Source: Ignelater luminosus (taxonomy: Eukaryota; Arthropoda; Insecta; Coleoptera; Elateridae). Taken from it: a stretch of DNA of 64,000 bases. The notes below the pieces were generated by a model. The model saw only the letters and a program-made list of their open reading frames with translations, made no database searches and was not told the DNA's origin. Made by a program: the position numbers and the translations under genes. Shown one piece after another: positions 37,773 to 49,793 of this stretch. Within the stretch, counting starts at the first letter, position 1, and each line of letters starts with the position of its first letter. Location: assembly GCA_011009095.1 (NCBI GenBank), contig VTPC01001753.1, positions 158,448-222,447 of the forward strand. The letters are read 5' to 3'.

Positions 37773-40176
37773 TATCTCAAACTGAAATTTTTACAATTTT
37801 TGTGGTTTTCATAAGTATCAAGGTTTTATTCATATTTATTCATATGACGTCAGTTACATTTCTACCTTTGGCACACTTTTCCACCAGAATGTTTTGGATG
37901 TCTGCAGTGGCATCCATATTATTTTTAATTTTTAAAGTTAAATTACATTTTGATTCATATCTTCTACATCTATATTCACATTGATATCTGGAACAACCCT
38001 GCTCTAGCTCTACAATTCATTTATGGCTAATTTCCAAACTTGTAAAAAAAGAGTCCATTTTGCTTTTTAATTTTTTTTCCTATAGTTATAACATGCTAAT
38101 CATATAAAATAAAATAGTTTTAAAATCATTAATTATTTTTTTAACAAGTTATAAAATTCCTGATGCAGGGTGTAGTATATAAATAATACTGGCAAATTGA
38201 TAGGATAAATTCCTGATCACAAAATGATAATTCTTCCAAATGAAAGCACGTAATTGTATCACCAATTAAAAAACTCATGATTGGTTGTTTGTGTGTTAAC
38301 CAGCTAGGAGTTTTTTTCATTGGTAGCATGGTATAGCATGTTGCCTGCTTCTGGTCACAAGCATTATTTGTCAAACAGATTTTCTATAAGATTATAGCAG
38401 ACTGATCTATGGTAAAATAGATCTGCTGATAATAATAAGTACATGGTAACCAAATAAAAGAAAAATAAAATAAAATCTCTTCTGGTCATATTCACAGTTG
38501 CTTAGTTAAGTTGATATTTATATGACATTTTTTCTTAATACATAGTAGGTATGTTCCACAATAGGTAAAGTAAAACAAGCAAGCATCTCTTGGAGAGATT
38601 CTCTCCAATTTCCAAAACCAACTACATAGATATTTTCAAATTGGAAGACATCTTGTATAAGTAGACAGTAATAAATTCCAAAACTCTCAATCGAAGCAAG
38701 AACAGTATTCAACTGTTTTTTTTAAATCTACCATAAATATTCATCTTTGTATTTCAATAGAGATCTTTTTTCTATATTTATCTGCAAGAAACATTTTATT
38801 TTACTAACAAGCACCTGATAAAATAATTACACAGAACCTAGATTGAGCTTCTGAGCTCATTTTTATTGAACATTTGATGTTGATGAAAACTTGTAATAAA
38901 GTATAAACAAGAATAGGGTGCAATTGAAAAACTAACAGTTAAACATATTATTTCTGCACGTTTCTGCACATTTATAGATTTGTTAGGTATAGTTAACTTT
39001 GAAAATCAGAGAGGTATTGACTTGTCTCGCCTGTATAATTAATTATATTAGAAACTAATCATCCATGAAAAACACTTATACTTGTGACTGATATAAAACC
39101 TTACTACAACTACGCATTTCTTTTTATTGGACAAGACGAATCGAACTGTTGATGATCAAGATTTTTCTAGTGAATTTTATCATTTGAGAGTTACTATTTA
39201 TTCCTATTGGAGCTGAATATTTACTAAATATACAGGTCAAATTTTATTGGATGGAAAATTGGTACTTAATTTTCAATTTGTGCATGTTTCTAATTTTATC
39301 ATATTGCCCTTGCTTTCTTGTTTCAACACGTCCAAAGTTAAATCTAAATCTCATGAATAAACAGGAATCACTTTGTTTTCTATCCTAACGCCTCAATAAT
39401 TGTTGTGGTTTGCAGCGCTATGATCGGCCACGAGTCTTCCTTATTCCTTCACTACTTTTCTGACTTTCTCAATGCTTACTTGCATCTAACTTATACAGCG
39501 TTGCAACTTAGAAAGATGATAACTCTGGAACTATAAGGCAAATAGACTAAGGTTTCATTTGAAAAAATGCTTGTCTATCATCACAAATCTACCCTATCAA
39601 TTTGTCGGTGTTATTTATTTACACTCTGTATAATATCAATAACAATTTCTTTAGTTTCTTTATTGTTAAACTTTTTTAAATTATTTTTTTTATTGCTCAG
39701 TAGTTCCAACTGTAATTATCTAGTAAGAGTCTAAACCTTATGATACAAGGAAAATTTGGAGCTAAACGTTTCAAAAAACACCTTAAGGCTCGGGGTGCTA
39801 CAGCATCCTCGCACTCTGGTCCAGTGCATTTTTACTTATTAAAAGTCGTCCCATTCTTCTCAAAACTGAATTAATGTCAATAAATATGCCATCAACTCAT
39901 AAATAAATTTCTTAAAGTACCATTGAGAGGCCTGCTTATATCCAAAATACTTCTTTAAAACAATTGAAATATATTTACTTGAATAGTACAATTTGATATA
40001 TTTCTCACTAAACTGAGACATCTTGTAATTTTAAATCGAGTAGACCAATTTAAATTTCTTTTCCCAAAAGGCTTAAGTAGGAGAAGCTATTTAAAATTGT
40101 GTATATTGAAGTGAACACGGGAATGTTTGCATTGTTGCAATTTGAGTTAACTCCGTATTTTAGCATCTCTGCATAT

Positions 40177-40614
40177 ACCGGGTGTTTCAAATTGAGTAGG
40201 ATAGTATGGGTAACTTTCTTATTATTATAGTTAGAGCTTTGGTTAAATGGACAATATTGTGCAATTTTGTGTAGTGATTCAGATTTAGATTAGAAAAGTT
40301 TAAAATTCATAACCGATTAGCAATTATTCCAAAAAAAAGTGGAAATCGCGGATTTCTAAAAAGTCAAATATCTCAGTAATTTAAAAAGCTATGTAAAAAG
40401 TTTTAGTTTGAAAGTTGCTTGCTTCGATGAGATACACTTAAAATGATGCCAAAACAAAATTTAAAATGGCGGATTCCGACATATTAATGGCAACTTTTTT
40501 TTTAATGGGCGCCATATTGCATTTTTACATGATTAAATAGAATTTAACCAAAGCTCTAACTATAATAATAAGAAAGTTATCCATACTATCCTACTTAATT
40601 TGGAACACCCTGTA
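40177..40614. mobile_element. TIR MITE (438 bp), ends ACCGGGTGTTTCAAATTGAG
   Basis: The terminal inverted repeats are about 70 bp. The left arm (40,177-40,247) includes GTAACTTTCTTATTATTATA and TTAGAGCTTTGGTTAAA, and the right arm (about 40,543-40,614) is the reverse complement and ends GGAACACCCTGTA. The flank is TATA-like. It has no open frame, is in intron 2, and is probably a non-autonomous TA-target DNA element. Confidence 0.85.
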
Positions 40615-42289
40615 TATAAGGTGACGTGTTTTTTTTCAATTTTGCTACCTATCTTTAATTTATGAGGTATTAAGGATGAATCATTCTAAAATGAACACTG
40701 CAATGTCATAGTTTTGAATTTATTGCAGCCATTGTTATTTGAAAAATATAAATTCCACAGACTTAAACTTTATATTAAGCAAGTTCAGTGTGTATTACAT
40801 GTTCACCATCCCATACAATAGACTAAACCCCATTTTAAATAGAATAGATTAACGTAAGTGGTTTATTTCCTTTGAAAGAATATTTATTAATGAAAGTGTT
40901 TTGTCTGTAAGTAATGAATATCTATATTCCCCTTATGAATAACTAATAAATAAATAAACTTGTAGTATGATATGTTAGATTTTTTGTTATTCTACTTTCA
41001 CACAGTAGAACTTATTATTATTTATATTATTGTTGTTTAGTATGGTATTGTTCTATTATCTTTTACTGTTTTACATATCTATTTCACAGAGAACTGGAAT
41101 GTCAAATAATAATAATAATAATCAAAAAGTGTTGGTGACATAAATTTGCCAAGAGAAAAGATACACAGCTTTTGGTTTATAAATTACTCTATGGTGCAGT
41201 TCTTTGACACCCGTTATGTACAGTCTTACTATAAAGTAATGGAGGACTTAATTACAAAATGTTGTAGGATGCTATCGATGAAAAAACTCCGAATTGGTAG
41301 CACAATAGCGTACTATCTGCTCATAGACACTAAACTAATACTATAGCGAATAACACGCGTTTGCAACAACAACTGAAACTGTCAAAAAGTTATAGTCATC
41401 AGTAGAGTGTCTTGATATTGTTTTATGTTATTTTTCTAATCGGTAAAGTATGAATACACTTATGAAAAGTTATCAAAAGAGAGAAATAAAATTATAGGTT
41501 AGCTCTCTATTCGCACCGCGGATGTAAAGGATAGAAATAATGTACTTAACATATTTCGTCCTTGTCACGTCGTTAAAATTACTCCAGCGAGCAGTGCCGA
41601 GTTGGCAATTTCAAAGAAAATAATATTACTGCAAATAAAAAAAATAAGCAATTTATAAATTAAAAAAGAACATGATTCAGGAGTAAAGCTTTTACTGATA
41701 GTGTTTTACAATATTTTTTCTATAAAAGAATAGCACGTATTTACTGAAACTAGGAAGTACAAAATAAATAAAGAATTGCACATAATGTAAAACTCGTAAA
41801 AGCGTATGAACAGTTTACAGTATTAAATTGATTTGAATACTATATCGAATTAAATGGTAACCCTGCAGTTGAGGGTTCCAAATAAAATATTGTATGCTCA
41901 AACATCATTTTAAACAAATTTAACTCTTATTGATAATTTTGCAATGCGCTTTTATATGCATTAATATCATTATTTTGAATATTAACCAGTTTGACTAACT
42001 TTTCTCTGGAGTAATTCTAATTATTGATGTTTTGTTTCGGTAAAGTGAAAATACACTACCATTTTGCAGGGTACGCCCATGGAAAAGTGACGTTAATATC
42101 CAAATTTAAGGTTAGTTGATATACAAGACTATCCTTCAAAAATGACATTGAAAAGTGTGTCCACACTACTCATCAGGAAAATGATATATAAAACAATATC
42201 AATGCACTCTACTCATCAGGTCGGGATATATCGCTAACTTTGGCAATCCTGTTTGTAATCATCGTTTACTACTTTTTCCGCTATATATA

Positions 42290-42452
42290 CATTTCATTTT
42301 TTGTATTTTTCAGACTGGTCTTTTTACTTACAAACAATCGAGACTCTAAATAACGTCACTGTCAAGTTGACAGTGTCGCCACATCACATAATGTAGGTTA
42401 TGTGTGTAGATTGTTTAGAAACGTGTAGTCTGAAAAATAGAAAAAAAATATT
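42290..42452. repeat. inverted repeat with nested palindrome
   Basis: The arm TATTTTTCAGACT..ACAATC (about 42,302-42,340) pairs with GATTGT..AGTCTGAAAAATA (about 42,408-42,440). Between them lies ACTGTCAAGTTGACAGT (42,357-42,373), itself palindromic apart from the centre. The repeat is part of a larger dispersed sequence that also carries GCGCCATATGTTGGTTGATG (42,470-42,489). Confidence 0.55.
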
Positions 42453-43079
42453 AACTTGACACATTTAGCGCCATATGTTGGTTGATGAAAATAGCAAATA
42501 ATGTAAAAGGAATTGATTTTATTTTGTATCTTTCTTCTAAATCAAGTTAACCATGAAGTGTCTCAGATTGTTGAAAACAGAGTGAACTATCCTGTCAAGA
42601 AAAACGAATCTGATGATGGCTCGATATGGCCTATACCTTATCTCATTTCTAATAATAATTTTAATCCATTTCAAATGTTTTGGGTTTTAGTTGCATGCAC
42701 TGCTACACCCCAAACTTATTTATGTTAGTGTCACTATTTCTAGTTACACATTTCTCACTAAAAAATCTTCTGTCAAACGAATGTCATATGTCAAAATAGG
42801 CTTAAAATGCAGTAAATTCTTTTTTATGTGCAAATTATTTTGATTATAATTAATATTGAAGTAATAAACACAAAAAATAAATTTTCATTCCAAATAATAA
42901 ACAAACCACAAAAGGCAACCCTAGGAAATGCAAACATTTACCTTTTTTAAATGACCATCTAACCTCTGCTTTTAAATAAAAACATAAATAACAACACTGT
43001 CAACATATCTCGATAAAAAAACAACAAAAATTTAAAAGGAATTATAGAAATGAGATAAACTGTAAATCTGCAGTTATTA

Positions 43080-43522
43080 TACAGGGTAGTGCATTTGATT
43101 TTGCACCATAGGGAAATAGCATATGTTTGCGAATTTATTTAGATTTCTACTTTTCACAATATTTTCAAGAGAAATCTTATTAATATATCGGTTAGGTAGA
43201 TAATAAATATTTTAACAGAAAGAAATAACTAAATTACTAGTTGTGAAATCAGATAACAGAGTGTTGTTAGTGCTGTAAAGCTCAGAATCTTGACCAGAAT
43301 ATGAAGAGAATTCAATGATTGCTTAGGTTATTGTTCTAACATTTAATGTAATGTTTAAAAGTGTAATAGTAGAAGTTTAAAACATGCAAATTTTGATTAA
43401 TGTTAATTTGATATTTACTAACAAAATTTTTCTTGAAAATATTATGGGAAGCAGGAATTTAAATAAATTCGAAAACACATACTATTTCCCCATGGTGCGG
43501 AATTAAATGCACCGCCTTGAAT
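43080..43522. mobile_element. TIR MITE (about 443 bp), ends ACAGGGTAGTGCATTTGATT
   Basis: The left arm (43,080 to about 43,172) and right arm (about 43,430-43,522) are imperfect reverse complements of each other over about 90 bases. Shared blocks include GCACCATRGGGAAATA, CGAATTTATTTA and ATATTTTCAAGA. The central part is AT-rich and non-coding. It lies in intron 2. Confidence 0.82.
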
Positions 43523-44884
43523 ATAAGGACCAAAAATTAGGTTATCATGACGTCAAAACCAAGTTTGAATTTAGGTGTTGGATGACGTTACCGTACCAAT
43601 TGTTGCTCTTGCTTAATATTATTGTATTTTACTTTGCTGATTTAATTGTAAAATTTCTTTTTAAAATAATTAATTTTAAAACTTGATTTGTAAAAGTTCT
43701 GGTTCTTTCTAAAAATCGCCTCTCAAACGATGACCTGAACCCGGGTCCCTAGCCATAGAAAATTACCTTAATAACATTTTATTATATTTTTAGAACTCCC
43801 AATTATAAAGAAGCTAGAGGGAAAAAACGTAATTCGCCATTTACTGTTTAATCAGAAATCGAAAACAAAAGAAATTAGCTCTAGTTTTTTTTAGATTATT
43901 AATGAGCATAACATTTGGCAACAGTGCCAAATTTAAGCCTATATTCCATCTCTTTATAATAAGCGAAATCTCCAAGCTTAAACATGAATTTGAATCACCC
44001 CGTATGTTATAATACTGCACTTCTGCAAAGCAAATAATAAAGAGTATGTTTTTACAATATAGAGATCTATCATCTGATTTGCTGTAAGTAATAATCTTTT
44101 TAATAGTTGAATCATTATGATAGCTACTTTTATTTATATTTATTCAAATATAGTAAAAAAATCTTGGGAGTAGTAAATTGCGTTTAAATTGATATAAAGC
44201 ATCAACATGATCACAAGTTGGTCTGATGCCAAAAACGGCCAGCTTGAAATTTGCCTAGAACAAGCGCGCCTTATTTTAAAGAGCCAGATTTTGAGTTAAG
44301 CAGAGTTTAAAATACAGCAAATGCATTTTATTCAAAAAATAACCTACTTTAAGTGTAACTGAATGCCAAATCAAAAATACATTTAAATGCTCACAGAAAA
44401 AAAAAAAGAAAAACCGAAGATATTAGACGCAAACGTCCGTGCTTTAGAAACACCGGTAAATGCTTTTAGATTTCATTTCAATTTTCTTCTGATCCCGCTG
44501 GTTTTAAATGTTTATTTTATTTTGTTTTTCTTAAGCGAACAAGTTTCGGTATATCGGTAATAATATTGCAAAAAACCATTTTTAATAGTACTATTCAGAA
44601 TTTCATATTAAGATACAATAATGGTTTTTCTACAATCGTTCAAAAAAGTGACTCATTATTTATAGATTTTTAGTTCAGAAAGTCATTGTTTATTCCACAG
44701 CTTTCAATACATCTTTATTGTACGTTGCTATAGCAACCAGTATTATAAAACGAAAAGTACAAAAATGACATTATGAGTTTTGATCGCAAAATTTTGTAGT
44801 TGTGAATTTTTCACTTTTATTTATTTTGTAACTAAGAAACTTATTGTATTTTTATGAAAACAGAATACATGGTATCTTAAACTA

Positions 44885-45796
44885 TACAGTGTGTCCACAT
44901 TTCGATGCTCACTATTGGGATCTCGGAAATTGTAAGAGATACGAAGTCGGTTAAATTAGAAAAGATTTGGCTATTTTGGAGATCAGTTTACTTATACTTT
45001 TGTTTTTTCAAACAAGTTCACGGCTTACTAGCTACTTGCTAAAAACGAAATTATCTTATCTTTTTTAAATAAAAAGCATTTCCCACTTAGTGTGTTATGG
45101 CGTTAAACATATGAAAATCATTGATTTTTGTCAGATAAATTACATTTGTTATGTAACAATTGCTAAAACAAAACAAATGACGCTTTTAAGATACTTTACT
45201 GAGCATTCACAAATAGCATCAAATAAGCATCTAATGCCCCATAAAAGCGTATTTATTTTATTTTAGCAATTTTTGCATAACAATTGAATTTCTTTAATAA
45301 AACTCCACGACTTTGGTGTGTTAGATGTCATGACACACTATGATGAAAAATGATTTTCACTTTATAATTCGGTAAAACAAAAGAATAGCTATGTCAAACC
45401 ATGTATCACTGAAAAGCATTTAAGAGTGCAGTTTAGTAATATGAAAATCAAGTAGGCGTTCCATTAGAAAAAATTTGGATTTACGTTTCACCGCCGAAGT
45501 AAAACAAAAGACAATTGCGAAAATTATGTTTTTATGTTTCGGAGTAAATTCTCTAAAACACCCTCTTTGCTGTTCTTTTCTATCTTTGCTCGTTCTTGAG
45601 ATATTTCACTTAAGAAAAATAAGATAATTTCGTATTTAGCAAATATCTATTAGTAAGCCGTGGACTTTTTTGAAAAAACAAAAGCATAAGTAAACTGATC
45701 TCCAAAATAGCCAAATCTTTTCTAATTTAACCGACTTCGTATCTCTTACAATTTCCGAGATCCCAATAGCGAGCATCGAAATGTGGACACACTGTA
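44885..45796 (-). mobile_element. terminal-inverted-repeat MITE, family 1, copy 2, inverted (912 bp)
   Basis: This copy has the same termini as the one at 36,869 (TACAGTGTGTCCACATTTCG and its reverse complement) and the same internal sequence in reverse order. For example, the segment beginning GGATTTACGTTTCACCGCCG near 45,478 is the reverse complement of one near 37,150. It is therefore a second copy in opposite orientation, about 7.1 kb downstream. The similarity between copies is high, with scattered substitutions and small indels, suggesting fairly recent activity. Confidence 0.88.
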
Positions 45797-46210
45797 TACA
45801 CACCAAGCTCTTCAAGCTGCACCGAACCGCGCCACACAACACCTAAGAATTTGTGTTCGCTCAAAATCAGTTAAAACGAGAAAGCTTGTTTGTGTTTGAT
45901 CATGTTCCAGTTAGTTCGTCAACGTTAACCACGAATAATTGTTACAATACAATGATTGCAAGTACTGCATTTATTATAAATTCTTTCATTAAAACAGTCA
46001 GTTATATTTAATAAGAAACGGTCAACTTTTAAAATGAAACTAAACAACCGTGCAAAGTAAGGGTGCAAGAACGTGCATTTTTTCTTTGTTCGCGCGTAAA
46101 GTTGCACAAACTGACTCATTTGTGTGTGTTTTGCTGTCCAAATTAAAGGATTGTAAACAGTTTGCGCAGTTTCACGCGGTTTTGCGCAGCTCAGCACGCT
46201 TAGTGTGTAC
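45797..46210. mobile_element. MITE with TACACACYAAGC termini, abutting the previous element
   Basis: The left end TACACACCAAGCTCTTCAAG and the right end, read in reverse as TACACACTAAGCGTGCTGAG, continue with matching AGCTGC..(A/C)..ACCGCG segments, giving imperfect inverted repeats of about 45 bp. The element starts directly where the family 1 copy ends. It has no coding capacity. Confidence 0.65.
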
Positions 46211-47469
46211 ATAGCTTTAGATATATAATTTGGAAATTAAATATCGTGACATCCATTACTGAACTAAACAAGCAAGCGAGGCCATTTCTTGAACGATCTT
46301 AGAAAAAATAGTGTATGCTACACTTGTCCAACACGGTCTATGGCCTCGTTGGACAATTTTCACGTCGCATGCAATCAACAGTCATTTTTTGCACTTGTTG
46401 CATAAACTACTAAAAAAAACGTTAAAGCCACATCCTTCCATCTTTAGTAAAATTAATATTTTTTCTTGTAATAAAAACTAGTTTGAAGAATCTGAAGAAC
46501 TACAAAATGTTTGATGTCACTAACTGCTTTAATTGAGATGAATATTCTATTCTCTGATTGATTCAAACCAGAGCACATATTTTAGCATCAATTAAGTTTT
46601 TCGATTTCAGTGGCAAGGCGTCTTAATGTCATAGAACAACGATTCGCATGTCACCTTTCTATTTATTTTCCAACAAAGCTTTAAGATCAAAATAGAATAT
46701 ATTTGTAAATATAAATTCTAAGAATCAATTGGTAATATAAAACCAAGTCAACATTCTTATTTGATTGATATGATCATCAATTATGTAGTTAAGGATTAGT
46801 GGCATATCAATATCCACGTAACATGTTCCTGATCATTCAAGTGTGAAATACAGCCATGTCATTGTTTATATACAGAATAAACCCAGAATTTCACACACTT
46901 ATAAGAGGCCTACAAGAGTTTGGTAACTCGACGTCAACCACGTCAGAAGCAAAACTATTCTGACAAAAGGGAAGAAAACTGAAGTTAAGTATTAGACTAG
47001 GGCAGAATTAAATAAATTTTCTTTTAATATAAAACAGTAACAAATGCTGATATTATACAAATTGATTGTAACAGAAGAGCGAGTCATCACGCAGACTGAC
47101 TTCCAACTGCTGGAAAGTGGATACCCGACATCACAATTGATATTGTTGGATTGTTTATAAATTTCTATTGCTTCTCTGATTCTTCTAGGGGATGATTTAT
47201 ACATAATATAATGATATGTCCTGTTTTGTGCTGATGCTTGATCACTGCAGGCGTGAATATAAGAGCTGAAAACGGGTTTTTGGCTCAAGTAGAAACTGAA
47301 TAAGTGGCTTTCAATAGTTAACATCTTTACTTTTAATTTTGTGGGGTTTTCTTGTGTAATTATTGGGAGTACTATATGTTGACTCTTACAATAATGGTAT
47401 AGGAAATGAAACTTGGTCTATTTTCATAGTTAAGACTTATGGTTACCTACTGTATTTTATATTTCTTCA

Positions 47470-47668
47470 GCTAAGAACGTGAGATTTTGGAAAAGTGAAG
47501 GTAAGGATGGGATAAGAAGTAATTAAATTCTGTGGAAATTCCTGTTCTGGTGTTCACTTACACCACCAAGGAAAACAATTGAAAATCTTAGTCAAAATAG
47601 CAGGTGCCCCTGAACCCCAGACCTCTCAAATACAACTTAGAACATTACCCACCTCTCTTTAGCTATCT
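47470..47668 (-). mobile_element. probable tRNA-derived SINE fragment
   Basis: Read on the minus strand, TAGCTAAAGAGAGGTGGG (starts 47,665) resembles an internal A box and GGGGTTCAGGGGC (47,618-47,606) a B box, about 60 bases apart as in tRNA genes (TAGC..A..GG to GGTTC.A..C). No tRNA fold or anticodon is intact. The unrelated body follows to about 47,470. Single copy in the window, so the family is unproven. Confidence 0.4.
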
Positions 47669-48620
47669 TTGACAATTCCTGAACTTAGACAATCATCATT
47701 TATGCACAATCCAATTTTTACAGCTTCCGACTTTCATTAATTGAATCTATGAAAACAACTATCAAGAACATGAAATCTGACATGCTTGGGAACATTGAAC
47801 TACGTGGTTATAATTAAAAAAGAAATAAGTAAAAGATATGCTTCTAAAATTAATGGAAGAGATGAGTTTGACGCTGGCCTAATGTTATATAGAGGAGGCA
47901 TTGGGAAAATTTAAAGGAATTCCACAACTTTTGAACTCATAACTTTTTATTTAAAAGAGACATGGTCCATAACTGGTGATCAGAAACTCATCTTATCTGA
48001 GTTGACATTGATTCAAAAACGCGTGCTCTAGCAAATATGAAGCAATCATAGAACATAAAAAGGAGAGAAGCAGTATAAGCAGATTTTTTTTTATATGTAA
48101 ATCTTTATGCGGTGCAATCCAGCAAAAGGGCCACAAATGAACAAACTGTTTGTACCACTTGAATAGCTTTAACTAATCACAATGCTGTTTCTCTAAGAAA
48201 CATCTGACTTAACTATTACCAGAACCTTGTAAAAAAGTTTCAAAACTAGAGAACCTATGCAATGGTTGTAATTCTCAAAAATCAATAAGCAATTTTGATG
48301 TAGATCATTAAAACAATCAGTAATCTTTGACTTACATGTACTATAGTCAATTATAAGTTTAGTTTTAATCAAAATTGATAACTAAAGATTTTTCCCATTT
48401 GTGCTTTTTTTTTGGATCACTCTGCATAAAGTGAAATAATCAGAGAAACAATAAAATTCGTAACAGTAACATAGCCCTATTTATACAAAGCTTTTTTTAC
48501 ATTAATTCAAGACATAAAGATTTTTAAATGCGATTTTTAAAAATAAATTATATGCGATTGTCATAGAAGGTGGAATAAGCTGTGTTGTATATTCATTCTT
48601 TCTTTTTTATCTTGTCACTA

Positions 48621-49619
48621 TACAGTGTGTCCAAGATAAGAATGCACAGCATGGGGATCTTGGAAACGGTAAGAGATACAGCATCGGTTAAATGAGATGA
48701 AAATTGGCTATTTATAGGACCTTTTTGTTAGCGTTTGCAAAATCAAGATATCTTGAATAGCTTCAGAGATATTTAAAAAAAGTAGATCTCTCCATTTTCC
48801 TTATTTTTTCTTTCCTTTATTTGAAGAGATATCGGAAAACTAAAAGCACTTTTCCATTGCCACTTTTTGTTTTCTATTAAAATACGCTAACAAAATTCCT
48901 GTACAACGTTTCGGTTTCGAGTAACCATCATCAATCTCATTTTTTTAAATAGGCGGAAAAACAATTGAGAATTGTTTTGAATAGCTCTTGTCACGATTCT
49001 AATAATGTAAGCATGATAGGGTTATTTTGGTTTTGGTTTTTTTGTGTTGAACGCTACTATAATAATTGCTGTTCATCTTCAAAATTTTGGTTGAGCACAT
49101 GATTCTTGATCTAACCCCATAGGAAAGAAATCTAACGGTGTTAGATCAAGTGATCATGGAGGGCAAGGTACTGCAGAATGCATTAATCTATAGCATAAGA
49201 AATCAAAATAACCCTATCATGTTTACATCATTAGAATCGTGACAACAAGAGCTATCCAAAACAATTTTCAATTGTTTTTTCGCCTATTTAGAAAAATGAG
49301 GTTGATGATGGTTACTCGAAGCCGAAACGTTGTGCAGAAATCTTGTTAACGTATTTTAATAGAAAACAAAAAGCGGCAATGGAAAAGTAGTTTTAGTTTT
49401 CCGATATCTCTTCAAATAAAGGAAAGAAAAAATAATAACGAAAATCGAGAAATCTACTTTTTTTTAAATATCTCTGAAACCATCCAAGATATCTAGATTT
49501 TACAAACGCCAACAAGAAGGTCCTATAAATAGCCAACTTTCATCCCATTTAACCGATCCTGTATCTCTTACCGTTTCCAAGATCCTCATGTTGTGCATCC
49601 TTATCTTGGACACACTGTA
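48621..49619. mobile_element. 1-kb palindromic foldback MITE, family 2, just upstream of exon 3
   Basis: The ends TACAGTGTGTCCAAGATAAG and CTTATCTTGGACACACTGTA open arms of roughly 420 bp (48,621-49,040 and 49,200-49,619) that are reverse complements with few mismatches, around a loop of about 160 bases. The first 12 bases equal those of family 1, and the rest differs. It is non-coding. The right end lies 174 bp before the acceptor of broad exon 3, in the zone where branch point and enhancers sit. Confidence 0.88.
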
Positions 49620-49793
49620 TATCTATTTTTCTTACTATGAATAAACATTAGAAAGCTTTTTAAATATTAATAATATTTTGAATGTTACTCTAAAACTAGT
49701 AATCTAATATAACCTAAATTGAAATAAGTTCTCTTTAGGTATTATATTTATGAGACAGAAAAAGCTTTTAAATTAATTTTATTCTTTTTCAAG

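Larger units (their letters stand above)
35504..49793 (+). other. br: broad intron 2 (14,290 bp), loaded with inverted-repeat elements
   Basis: The intron runs from GTAAAT to CTTTTTCAAG in phase 0. It holds at least six foldback or terminal-inverted-repeat elements, listed separately (36,869; 40,177; 43,080; 44,885; 45,797; 48,621), a probable SINE (47.5-47.7 kb), an inverted repeat at 42.3 kb and an (AAT)n run at 41,105-41,122. The stretches between them (35.5-36.87, 37.77-40.18, 40.6-42.2, 43.5-44.9 and 46.2-47.5 kb) are AT-rich, and I see no exon in them. Confidence 0.88.

Noticed and set aside
39490-39635. Possible small inverted-repeat element (TTATACAG..CTGTATAA)
   Set aside because: Only about eight terminal bases match and the inner sequence does not pair.
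43700-43760. B-box-like GGGTTCAGGTC on the minus strand (possible SINE or tRNA)
   Set aside because: No A box at the right distance and no tRNA fold.
45636-45842. 68-codon minus-strand frame
   Set aside because: It spans the terminal repeat of a MITE and the start of the next element, so it is not a gene.
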